Shown here in pieces: positions 9,685 through 19,800 of a stretch of DNA of 50,343 nt; position 1 is the stretch's first letter; each line of letters opens with the position of its first letter. The position numbers were made by a program, and so were the translations under genes. The notes beneath the pieces are model-generated. The model was given only the letters and a program-made list of their open reading frames with translations, did no database searches and was not told where the DNA came from. This stretch comes from an uncultured Eubacteriales bacterium (lineage in GTDB: Bacteria > Bacillota > Clostridia > Oscillospirales > Oscillospiraceae). The stretch is taken from contig URST01000007.1 of assembly GCA_900550585.1 (NCBI GenBank), forward strand, positions 1 to 50,343. The letters run 5' to 3'.

Positions 9685-9902
9685 ATGCAAGTCTTCTGGC
9701 TCGCGCCGCGGAGAATCTTCTCCTCGTTCGTGACCTGCCTTCTCACAGACGTGATGTCTGCAATGGCGGACTTTCGTCCCAGCGGCTGACGCCGCCTCGG
9801 TACGTTCTTGCGCTCACAGTGCCGTTCGCGTGGGGCTTTGCACCCCGTTCCTTTGAAGCCACTGCCTGACCCCGCGAGGGGCCTTGCGGCAGACTGGCTG
9901 CA
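9685..9902 (-). ncRNA. Cobalamin (AdoCbl) riboswitch aptamer
   Basis: Read on the minus strand, conserved cobalamin-aptamer blocks occur in the right order: AAAGGAAC, GGGGTGCAAAGCCCC, ACGCGAACGGCACTGTGA, GTCCGCCATTG, TGAGAAGGC and GAGCCAGAAGACTTGC. These correspond to the B12-box elements of the family (GGGAA, GGUGxAAUCC, CGCxACUGUGA, GCCACUG, GGGAAGG, AGCCxGxAGACCUGCC). It lies between a consensus promoter (9957-9985) and the dockerin-protein gene, on the same strand, so it should control that operon. In this class ligand binding normally lowers expression. Confidence 0.9.
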
Positions 9903-9956
9903 CAGTATCCTTGGATCATGTATTCAATTGGCCGGCGGCCCAAGCCGCCAGCTATC

Positions 9957-9985
9957 ATTATAGATTGGAAAAATGCGGATGTCAA
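9957..9985 (-). promoter_or_regulatory. Sigma-A promoter of the riboswitch-surface operon
   Basis: Consensus TTGACA (9980-9985) and TATAAT (9957-9962), read on the minus strand with 17 bases between them. The leader from the predicted start near 9950 to the ATG at 9331 is about 620 bases. Confidence 0.85.
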
Positions 9986-9990
9986 CAGGG

Positions 9991-10025
9991 AAAACGCCCT
10001 GCGGACGCAAAGTATCCGCAGGGCG
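9991..10025 (-). terminator. Terminator of the LuxR-type regulator gene
   Basis: An 11-bp stem (CGCCCTGCGGA at 9995-10005, its complement at 10015-10025) lies just after the stop codon at 10030. On the minus strand it is followed by TTTT. The promoter of the next operon overlaps its downstream side. Confidence 0.65.
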
Positions 10026-10029
10026 TGGG

Positions 10030-12393
10030 TCACAGTCTGGTGCCGGGCAGCAGGTACAGCCGCTCCGCGGCGCGCTTGGCCTCGCTGCGGCGGCTGACAT
10101 TGAGCTTCTGCAGGATGTGGCTGACGTGGCTTTTCACCGTGGGCAGGCGGATGTCCAGGATCTGTCCGATCTCGGCGTTGCTCTTGTCGGCGCACAGCAG
10201 GCGCAGCACCTGCAGCTCCGCAGCGGTGAGAGACTCCGTCTGCTCCAGCGGCGGCGCCAGCAGCTCCGGATAGTTGGCGGTCTGGGCGCGGACGGCCTGC
10301 ATCATGGCGGCGCGGAAGTCCGGGCCGCCCTGCCAGCGGCGGCGCTCCAGCAGAGGCAGGATGGCCGCGCCGTACTGCCCTACCGTGCGCACAAAGCCGT
10401 AGTGCGCCGCCGTCTCCAGCGCCGCGTCCAGCGGCGCCTGCCAGGTATCCTCGTGCCGCCGGAACCGGGCGATGGCGGTGAGCAGGTGCAGATGGATGCC
10501 GTCGATGTGGCGCTGGCACACGGTGCAGTACCGCTCCAGTGCCGCCAGCGTCAGCAGCGCCGCATCGCTGTCGCCCTGGGCCAGCTCCGCCATGGCCTGG
10601 GTGAAATACTGATACCGCAGCAGCACCCGGAAATGGGTGGGGTCGCGGGGCGCCTTGTCCCGATACCATGCGGCCACGGCCAAACGGTCGCCGGTGCGCA
10701 GCGCGATGCGGCAGAGCATGGCGTCGATGTTGGGCAGGAAACGTGTCTCGCCGGCGCTTTCCAGCCGCTGGCGCAGAGAGGTGAGCATCCGCGCGCCGTC
10801 CTCCGGACGGCCGGCATCCACCTGACTGCGGACGATGAGGCCCACTGCCGCAAACTCGATGTCCGGCGTTCCCTTACAGCGGATGTCGCTGAGGAGGGAC
10901 ACCAGCGCCAGCACGCGGCCGGACACGTCCTGCCCCTTTTCAAATTTGCTCTCGGCGATGGCGGTGTCCGCCAGCCCCACGCCGTCCCGGCCCAGCACGG
11001 CCTCCACCGGGCGGCGGAGCGCGGCGTACAGCAGATCATCCCGGCGGCTCCAGTCAGAGAAGTCCTTGCCGCCGTTCATGACGCTGGGCAGCGCGCTGGT
11101 GACGGAAAAGGCGGGCAGCGTGATCTCCCGGTCGGTCAGCAGGCGGAAGGCGGCGGGGAACATCTCCGTAAGGCCCGCCACGCCCCGCTGGGGCAGGGAG
11201 ATGTCCAGCCACGCCAGACGGCCCCGGGCCTCCCTGCCGGCGGCATCGCTGTCCTTGCGGCGGGCGGCAAAGTCGGCCAGACGGCCGTACCACCGCTGGG
11301 AGCCGTCGTAGTCGCCCCGCAGGGCGCACAGCATGCTGACGGCCTGCATCAGTGCGGGCGAGGCGGCGATCTCCGTCTCGTCCAGCGTATCGTAGTAGGC
11401 GGACAGCTCCTCGTAGTGTCCCATGCCGGGGTGCAGCTCGGCGCTGCGGCGCAGCAGCTCCGACACCTTGCCCCGGTCGCCGCCCCGGTCATAGAAGAAA
11501 AGCGCCTGCCCATAGTCCTGGTGCAGCTCGTAGTACAGCGCGCCCCGGTTGTAGAGACTGCGGCGGCGCTCATCGCTGTACTCCCGCTCCAGCTCCCACA
11601 GCAGAAAGCGGCGGAAGGCCGGCCAGAACCGGCATTTGTCCCCCTCGTACAGCAGCATGGATGTCTGCTGCTGCAGCCAGGCCAGATGCTCGCCGGCGCG
11701 GCTGTCACCGGTGGCGATGCGGGCCAGCTCCAGGTCAAAAGGCTCAAAGGGCGCCAGCTCCAGCAGAAAACGGCGCAGGGACAGGTCGAACCGGCGGTAC
11801 ACCGTGTCCTCGAAATAAGACATCATCTGGCGGCGCACGGTCTGCTCCACCGCAGGTGTGTACCCCTCCCGGCGGGCGGCCATGCAGCGGCCCAGCAGCT
11901 CCAGCGCCAGCGGGTGGCCGCTGGTGTCCCGCAGGACGGCGGTCAGCTCCGTGTCGGACAGCGTTACGCCGCAGCGCGCCAGCAGCTCCGCGGCGCCGGT
12001 ACGGTGCAGCGCCAGATCGTCGGCGATGAACACCCGCAGCAGTCCGGAGAACTGGAACGGGGCCAGCCAGCCCGGCAGTCCGCCCCGGCTCAGCAGCACG
12101 AAGCGGCGCTCCACCGCGGTGCGCAGCAGGGTGCACAGCGGCTCCTGCCCGCTTTCCGGCAGGCTCTGCAGCTCGTCCAGCAGCAGCACGTCCCATGTGC
12201 CGTCATCCGCCGGGAGGTCCAGCGTCTCCGCGTCGGCGGACAGCTCCCGCACGCGGCAGCCCTCCAGCAGCGCGCGGGACACCACGGATTTGCCGAAGCC
12301 GCAGGGCGCGCTGAACAGCGCGATGCGCCCCCGCTCCATGGCGGTGCGGAACGACTCCTCCAGAGGCCGTTCGATGACCGGTCCGTTCGTCAT
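10030..12393 (-). CDS. MalT/LuxR-family ATP-dependent transcriptional regulator
   Basis: 787 residues from ATG 12391-12393, preceded by GGGAGGGAG. An upstream in-frame start at 12516 would add residues without family resemblance and overlap the previous gene. Walker A SAPCGFGKS (Lys35) and Walker B WDVLLLDELQ mark a STAND-type NTPase like MalT. The middle is alpha-helical and TPR-like (LYNRGALYYELHQDYGQAL and similar). The last 65 residues are a LuxR helix-turn-helix (SLTAAELQVLRLLCADKSNAEIGQIL, then PTVKSHVSHILQKLNVSRRSEA). Such proteins usually bind an effector through the C-terminal TPR region and activate nearby operons. It lies 31 bases downstream of the acetyltransferase gene on the same strand. 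No target or ligand can be read from the sequence. Confidence 0.88.
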   Translation of the reverse strand: MTNGPVIERPLEESFRTAMERGRIALFSAPCGFGKSVVSRALLEGCRVRELSADAETLDLPADDGTWDVLLLDELQSLPESGQEPLCTLLRTAVERRFVLLSRGGLPGWLAPFQFSGLLRVFIADDLALHRTGAAELLARCGVTLSDTELTAVLRDTSGHPLALELLGRCMAARREGYTPAVEQTVRRQMMSYFEDTVYRRFDLSLRRFLLELAPFEPFDLELARIATGDSRAGEHLAWLQQQTSMLLYEGDKCRFWPAFRRFLLWELEREYSDERRRSLYNRGALYYELHQDYGQALFFYDRGGDRGKVSELLRRSAELHPGMGHYEELSAYYDTLDETEIAASPALMQAVSMLCALRGDYDGSQRWYGRLADFAARRKDSDAAGREARGRLAWLDISLPQRGVAGLTEMFPAAFRLLTDREITLPAFSVTSALPSVMNGGKDFSDWSRRDDLLYAALRRPVEAVLGRDGVGLADTAIAESKFEKGQDVSGRVLALVSLLSDIRCKGTPDIEFAAVGLIVRSQVDAGRPEDGARMLTSLRQRLESAGETRFLPNIDAMLCRIALRTGDRLAVAAWYRDKAPRDPTHFRVLLRYQYFTQAMAELAQGDSDAALLTLAALERYCTVCQRHIDGIHLHLLTAIARFRRHEDTWQAPLDAALETAAHYGFVRTVGQYGAAILPLLERRRWQGGPDFRAAMMQAVRAQTANYPELLAPPLEQTESLTAAELQVLRLLCADKSNAEIGQILDIRLPTVKSHVSHILQKLNVSRRSEAKRAAERLYLLPGTRL

Positions 12394-12424
12394 GCCTGCT
12401 CCCTCCCTTTCGCTGTTTTTACAC

Positions 12425-13710
12425 TTAATAATCCGCGTTGAGCCAGGGCTTCTGGCTGCAATGCAGCAGGCGGGCCAGCTCCCTGGCCCCGTCGGGGTCG
12501 TCCGCCCCGGCGGCACCCAGCCGCAGCAGCCCCTCCAGATCGCAGGAGCCCATCAGCAGGGATGTCAGCTCCCCCTGACGGCAGGTGACGGTGACATCCG
12601 CCGCCGCGTCCGCCGCGGCCACAGCCCAGCGCCCCTGCGAAAAGGCGATGCGCAGGCACTGTTCCGCGCCGGTCAGCTCGTCCCGGCAGCGGAACGCCGC
12701 CGTCAGCGTCCCCTGCGGGAACGGGCGGTAGGCGGTCTTTTCCACGAAAGACGGGCCGTCCGTCAGCTTGAACATGGTGCCCACGGCGGAGACATTGGTC
12801 TGCAGAAAGCCGTAGTCCATGTAGTTCTTCGACACATCCTGCGGGTCGTTCAGCAGGTGGTGGAAATCCTCCTCGCCGGTGCGGAGGATCACGGTCTGCG
12901 CCAGATCCTCCTGCAGCTTCAGGCCGCCCAGCAGGGCGCGCAGCACCGCGCCGTCCTCGTAGACCAGCTCCTCCACGCTGAGGCGGTTCTGGGTATAGTT
13001 GGTGTCGCTGGCGCTTTCAAAGCGGTAGGCCGCGTAGCCCCGCAGCGTGCCGCCGTCATCATACCAGCCCATGCGCCGCACCTGTATGTCATCCCGGGCG
13101 GCGCGCAGCTCCTCATCGAACTTCTCCACCATGCCGTGATTCCGGGCGGCGAAGCGGCGCTGGCAGGCCATGGCCGCGTCAAAGTCCTCCGGCTGCAGAA
13201 ACCGCAGGCGGCGCTGCGCCGCCGCATCGGTCTTCGGCAGCACCGATGTGGGCAGGCGGTACTCGTACAGCTTGCCGGCGAAGCCGTAGTCCATCCGGCG
13301 GTAGAAGTCGATGCGGAACGGCAGCAGCAGCGTCAGCAGCGCCCCGTTTTGCCGGGCGTAGTCCTCGAAGTACCGCACCATGGCCAGCGCCGCCCCCTTC
13401 TTCTTGTGGAGCGGATGTACCTCCAGCGCCATCAGGCCGCAGGCGGGCTGCATCCGGCCGAAGAAATTCATAGAGAACAGGATGAGCTTCATGGTGGCGA
13501 TCAGCGTGCCGTCCTCGAAAAGGCCCACCGTGCGGGTCTGGGTGTCCTCCCGCAGCTCGGTGAGGTGCTTGCCCGGTAGTGGGCGCGGCACTCGGCGTCC
13601 AGCGCCTTGTAGGCCGGGTAGGAATTGAGATAGATGTCCAAATATGCCTCGATGTCCCCCTCCGTCAGAGGGCGGATGTCCCAGCCGCGGGATGCCATGT
13701 CGCTGTTCAT
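12425..13710 (-). pseudogene. Eis-like GNAT acetyltransferase with a frameshift
   Basis: The N-terminus is read from ATG 13708-13710 (MNSDMASRGWDIRPLTEGD, good AAAGGAG site) through ECRAHYR. The rest is in another frame, starting near 13573 with KHLTELREDTQTRTVGLFEDGTLIATMK and ending at 12425. One missing base around 13567-13575 would explain the break (CGG GCx AAG CAC expected). Together the parts give an Eis-type layout: GNAT domain with an acetyl-CoA loop (LEVHPLHKKKGAALAMV), a second GNAT-like domain, and an SCP2-like C-terminal domain ending in the tyrosine carboxylate typical of Eis. Family members acetylate amines or lysines. Only the single-base loss separates this from an intact gene, so it may be a recent mutation, a sequencing error or a programmed shift. 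Confidence 0.8.
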
Positions 13711-13746
13711 AAGCCGTGCTCCTTTCGCCGTGTTTCCTATGCGCTG

Positions 13747-13775
13747 ATTATACCGCTTTTTCCGGCGGTTGGCAA
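13747..13775 (-). promoter_or_regulatory. Promoter of the acetyltransferase-LuxR operon
   Basis: TTGCCA (13770-13775) and TATAAT (13747-13752) on the minus strand with a 17-base spacer, about 35 bases before the start codon at 13710. Confidence 0.75.
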
Positions 13776-13812
13776 TAAAAGATGACCGGCCTGGAGCCGG
13801 TCATCTTTTATT
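13773..13812 (-). terminator. Terminator after the MBG-repeat surface protein
   Basis: AAAAGATGACCGGC and its complement flank a short loop directly after the stop codon at 13816, with T-rich flanks on both strands. It separates the giant gene from the acetyltransferase promoter. Confidence 0.8.
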
Positions 13813-13815
13813 GCA

Positions 13816-16800
13816 TTATGCGTGCTCACGCCGGCGGCGCAGCAGCAGCGCCGCGCCGGTGCAGCTGCTCAGCGCCATGACCGCGTAAACCGCCAGGCCC
13901 GCGTCGCCGGTGGCCGGGGACGTGGTGTCCCTGATGGAGGGCGTGCTGTCCGGCTTAGTGCCGGACACGGCATAGCCGATGGCATAGGTGGTCATCTGCC
14001 GGGTGAAGATGTGGATGCGGCCGTTGGCCTTGTCCACATAGTAACCCTCCGCTTCGCTGCCGGTGAGGCCGCGGGGCTCAAACTTGCCGCTGCCGCTGCG
14101 CAGCACCGTGACGCCGCTGAGGCTGGTGTCGTAGGACAGGATGATCTCCAGCAGCGTATCCGTCTGCGTCAGGCCGGAGGAAACACCGTTCTCCGTCAGG
14201 GTCATCGCCATGTCCACGAACCGCAGCTTCATGCCGTCCGCCCTGTCGCGGAGGGCCTTCTGGATCGGGTCGCCGCTGTTGGCGGGCACCTCGCGGAGCT
14301 CCATGCTGACGGACAGGGAATCGCTGTCCACGCCGGAGAAGCGCCGGGCCGCCTCGTCATCCAGTCCGCCCACGATCGCGCCGTCCGTCAGGCCGGAGGC
14401 GCTGCGGATGGTCAGCTCGCTGTTCACATCCTGCCGGGGGATCTCCACCAGCAGGCCGGTGACGTTGTGGTCCACCAGCGTCACCATTCGGGTGACGATC
14501 CGGTCGTTGTATTCCACCACCACGTTGTACACGCCGGCGGGCATGCCGTCCAGGCTGAACCTGCCGTCCGTGTCCGTGGTCTTCCAGCCGCCGATGATCT
14601 CCAGACCCCTGCGGATGGTCACCACGGCGTCCGGAACAGGGGCACCGGGCCGGGTGCTGTCTGTCAGGTCGATGCCCTTCACCTCGCCGCTGACGGTGTA
14701 GACCGGCTCTGCCGGGGCCGTCACGGTGATGTCCGCCGTGCCGGTGACAACAGCATAGCGGTCGGTATCATCGGGGGTGAACACCCATGTGGCCGTATAG
14801 CGGCCCACGGCGGGGCAGAGATACGGCTCCGCCCATGTGAAGGTGCCGCGCACCACTTTGCCCTCGGCTGCCATGATGCCGGACAGGGTGATGGTATCCA
14901 GCCGCTGGCCGCCAGTGAGGAAGCGGCTGCTGAGGCTGGGTGTGCCGGTGGGAATGAGCTTGTTCACCGCGCGGAGCCTGACCGTAACGGTGATGTCCTG
15001 ATAGTTGTCGCTTTCCACGAATGCCGTGACCACGGCCGCGTCGCCCTCCGCCGTGCTGTCCACGGCGTTGACGGCCAGCGTCAAGGCGCCCTTGCGGGAG
15101 ACGTTAGTCCGGAGCATATCGCAGTAGCCCTGCGCGTCCGTGACATGCAGGCCGCCGTAGCGGAGCCTGCCGAACACACAGCCGGCGGGCAGTACCGCAT
15201 CCAGCGCCGCCTGCAGGTCCACCGTGTAGTCGACAGCGGCGCCGTTGGTCACGTCCACCGTGATATCCGGTACGGTCAGGGTGCCCTTGTCCACGCTGAC
15301 GGACAGGCTGCCGGACACCGGTTCATGGTTGGCCGCGGTGAGCCGGTAGTACAGCGTATAGCTGCCCACGGCGCCGTAGGACGGGACGGACGCGGTATAG
15401 GTGCCGTTCTCCTCCTCGCTGTACGTCACGGTGACGGGCGAGCCGTCCGCGGTATCCGCCGTCACGGTGACGGCGGGCGTCTGGGCCTTGCCGTTGTAGG
15501 CCAGTGCCGGGGCAGAGACGGACACGTTGGTCAGCTCCGCCTTGTCGATGGCGGCGGTGAGGCTCCAGGTGTCCGTGCTGTTGTGGTTTTGGTCGCCCTG
15601 CACCTTGTAGTACACGGTGTAGGTGCCGGGGAGCCTGCCGGTGGGGATATCCGCGCTGTAATGCACACCGTCCAGGCTGTACTGCATGGTGCCGCCCTCC
15701 GCCGTACCCGCTGCCGCCAGCGCCTGCTCAGCGCCGGTGTAGGTCAGGGTACCGGCGGTGGAATGCCCGGTCAGCTGGGCGTCGGCCTTGTCGATGGTGA
15801 AGGACGCCGTGCCGCTGACGGTGTAGTTGCCGCCAGGGTTATCCGTGACGATGACGGCGGCTTCGCCCGCGTTGGTGTTGCGGTCGTAGGAGACGGTGTA
15901 CTCCGCCGGGTCAATGACCGTCTCGCCGTCCCTGACGGTGACGGCCGGCTCCCACTTGCCGCCGTTATAGATGAAGGGGCCATCGGAAACGGTGACGGCG
16001 GCTTCAACTGTCTTAGGCTCGATAGTGACGGTGACGCTCCGGGGTTCCGTGTCGTTGTGGTTGCTGTCGCCCTGCACCTTGTACCAAACGGTGTAGGTGC
16101 CGGCATTCGTGCCGGTGGGGACGGCATCGCTGTAATCCACGCCGTTCAGGCTGTACTGCATGGCGCCGCCCTCCGCCGTGCCGTCTGTCACCAGCGCCTG
16201 CTGGGCGCCGGTGTAGGTCAGGGCATTGGCGGCAGGGGCCTCGGTGACGGAGGACGCGGCCCTGTCGATGGTAAAGGTCGTGCTGCCGCTGACGATGTAA
16301 TTGCCGCCGGGGTTATCCGTGACGGTGACAGTGGCTTCGCCCGCTTCGGTGTTGTTTTTGTAGGAGACGGTGTACTCCGACGCCGGGATCAGGGTGCCGT
16401 TGTCGTAGACCTCCACCGTCGGCTCGATGGCCGTGCCGTTGTTGTAGATGAACGGCGCGCCCGGAACGGTGACGGTGGCTGTGACCTCCTTGGGTTCGAT
16501 GGTCACGGTGAACTCGCCCCTGTAATATTCGTAGTTCCAATTCACCACATCATATACAATATAGTAGACGGTATGCTTGCCCGCGTCGGTAAACGCAGGA
16601 ACGGCGCTGTGATATGCGGTGCCGATCCCGTTTTTCGTGGAGAAGCCGAACGTGCCGGAAATACCGTCCACCGAGGTGGCCGCCGTCTTCACGACAGCCG
16701 TCTGCGGCTGACCATTGTAGGTCAGCGTGCCGACCTGCCGGACGGAAACATTGGTGAACTGTGCCTTGTTCACCTGAACATCGGCGGTGCCGGTGGTCTC

Positions 16801-19800
16801 CTCGTACAGGTAGGCGTCATCGCCCGTGGGCGTGAATACCCAATCGCCCGTATACATGCCGGCTTTGTCGGGCTTGATGGTGTCGTCCTTCCAGCAAAGG
16901 GTGCCCTGGACAAGCTCGCCGTTGTACCGCATGCCGCCGTACTCGCCGTTGTAGCCGAGGACGCTGTCGCGCAGCGTCTGGCCGTAGGTGATATCGCCCG
17001 CAGCCAGACCGATGGGCGTCAGGGGGCGTTTGGCCGCCGCCGTGACGTTGACGGTCAGGGTGATGGGGGTGTAGTTGTTGGTGGTGACCGTGACCTTGAT
17101 GGTGCCGACCGCGCCCTCGGTATTGCCGGTGGCGGTGACCAACAGCTTTACCTCATTGGCAGCGCTGTCCAGCACCGCCGTGGCCGTATAGCCCTCGTTC
17201 AGGCTGACGGACGGCTGGGCGCAGGTGGTATCACCGTAGGTTCTGGGGCTTTCCAGCGCCGGCAGCGCCGGCAGCGCGATGGTGTACTCCCTGACCGCGC
17301 CGTTGATGATGGTGAGCTCCACAGGCGTCGGAGCGGTCACGGCGGCCTGCTGGATCGCGCAGCCCGGCTGGGTATAGCTGCCGTTGGGAAGGGTGTAGTT
17401 CTTCACGCTTCTGTCCAGTGTCACCGTACCCGTGACAGTTCTGCCGCTGCCGGCGTCCGCGCTGTCAAACGCGGCGGTGGTGGTGTAGTTCAGGTCATTG
17501 AGCAGGGTATCGCTGCCCTGCAGGCCGGAGAACGTCACACCGGTGACGGTGGCCGTTGTCGTGCCGTCATAGACCTTTGGCGCTATCGTCACGCCGGCGA
17601 CGGTCAGTTCTTTCGGCGCGATGGTCACGCTGACCGCTTTGGGAGTGGAATCCTTGTAGCCGTTGATACCGATGACCTTGTAGTAGACACGGTATGTGCC
17701 GGCATTGGTGCCGGTGGGAATGTCCGTGCTGTAGCCGCTCGACCGGGACAGGGAATACTGCATCATGCCGTATTTGGCATCAACGCTGCCCGCCGTCACC
17801 AGCTCCTGCGCCGCGCCTGTATAGGTCAGGCCGGTGACCGCCGCAGGGGCGTTGATCTGGTCGGTGGGGATGCTGGGCTGGTTAACTTTCAGCGTCTTGC
17901 TGCTGCTCTGCACGGTGTAGCCGTCCTTGACAGCGGTGAACCAGATGGTGTAGCGGCCCGTCTCGGTAAAGACGTGCTTGCTGACATAGTACCAGCTGCT
18001 GCTGATCTTCTCATACGTCGGGTCGGTGAGGGTGATGGGCGTCTCGCTGCCCTCCTTCTGGATGTAGAAGGTCACGTCCGCGTTTTTGGTGTTGCAATAG
18101 GCGCAGAGCTGGACGGTGGTACCGCGATCCACCGACGAAACATTCTTTCCATTGACCTTCAGGTACAGATTCTTGGACGTGATGGGCAGGCGCTCAATGG
18201 TGACGTTGGTCAGTTTCGTGGTGTTGGCAAGCTGCTCATCCGCAGGGGCGTACCACGTATACTTCGTCAGGTCATTGGGATAGGCCGTGTACACCTTGTA
18301 GCCGGGGTTTCTGGGCGAACTTACGATATTCTCCCACGTTGCGCCCTCTGCCAGCTCCAACGTGCCGATAACGGCCGGTTTTGCCGGAGTGGCAAACTTT
18401 GCGCCCGCGTGGGCAATGACCTTCTCTACGATGTCTGTGTCGTTGGTTCTGCTGAAGGAGACTTCATAGTCTCCGCCGGTGACGGTTACGGTGCCGCGAA
18501 TTGAATGACCGTTCAGGTCGATACCCGTGTACCTTGTGCCGTCAACGGTGTAGTCGCCGGAAACCTCCGCCAGAAGCCGGAGGGTGTAACTGCCGTCTCT
18601 ATCCGCGTTAAGGGCGTCCTGCAGATCGGCAAATTGCCGCCACGGGTTGCCCTCAACACTTTGCAAGGCCGTTTGGGCCACTGCGGGGGCGCCGCAGTCG
18701 GGGCAGCTGCCGGCGTCGTACGCGAAGCCGCTTGTGCCGCCGTGGTCACAGGTCAGGCCGCAGCTGCACGCCCACTCACTCTGGCCGCTCACCGGCTGGA
18801 AGCTGTGCCGATGCGCCGCGACGGTGATGACGGCCTTCGCCTGCACGAAAGCATTATTCACCTCATGGACATAAAAAGTGTACTCACCGGCAGGTGTTTC
18901 CGCACTGATCTTAACAGAGATCGTGTAGGTGCCGCCGCCATTGTCCGTCTGGGTGACGGTAAACTTGTCGTCTGAGTTGTTCTGAACATACGCCTTCAGG
19001 TCGTCCGTGCCGGTATAGGTCACGGTAAAGGTGACCGGCGCACCGCCAGCGGTGCCATTTGCGGTCTCCCGATCCAGCGTCAGCGTGGGCGGCTCAGGTG
19101 CGGGCTCCCCGCCCACCTGCCGGCTGCTGAGCTTTTTGGCGGCTGCACCGTTCACCGTATAGGTATCGCCCGCAAACACGGCCTCGGCGGCGGTATCGCC
19201 GTCCGCGTCAGCGGCACCGTAAAACTTTTTGCCCGCCGGTCCTGCGGCGGCAGTCAGTTCGACAGCCTTATCCGTACCGGTGATGGTCAGGTCCGTACCG
19301 TCGAAATACAGAGTACTCTTTACGCCGACCTTCGCACCGCTGATGCTGGCGGAGCCGTTATTTACCGTCAGGCCGCCGTCAATGGCCGCGTCAGCGCCGG
19401 CAGGCGCGGTCATGGTGAAGGTGCCGTCAGCTGCATCCACCGTGACCTGGCCGACAACGGTGCCGTTGGTCAGGGTCAGGCTGTCATCGGCGTCGATATC
19501 ACCGGTGATGCAGAAGCCGGCCATGTCGATGGTCGTGGCCGCATAGACCGTGAGGTCCTCAGCGACATCGCTGAGCAGCGTGATCTCGACCGGCTCCATC
19601 TCATCCAGTATTTCCTGCAGCGTGGCGTACCTCGTGCCGTCGACTTCGGCCACGGGGCCGCTGTTCCGCGCGGCGGCGCGTCTGCGGGCGGCGGTGTCCT
19701 CGCCGTTGGCGTAGACATCGGCGGCATTCCCGCCGCTGTCCGCCGTGCTCTGCGCCGCGGGCAGCATCTCAGCCCACGCGGCGGCGGGCACGATGCTGAA

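Noticed and set aside
9625..9690. A short ORF starting at the ATG after the cobalamin aptamer (minus strand, near 9686)
   Set aside because: No ribosome site precedes it, and it reads into the terminator hairpin without any leader-peptide features.
9743..10669. 308-codon minus-strand open frame across the riboswitch and the end of the LuxR gene
   Set aside because: It runs through the promoter, terminator and aptamer, and its composition is that of an out-of-frame reading of the regulator.
13822..18504. 1560-codon plus-strand open frame opposite the MBG-repeat gene
   Set aside because: Same shadow effect: no ribosome site and no recognisable domain, while the minus strand encodes repeats and a signal peptide.
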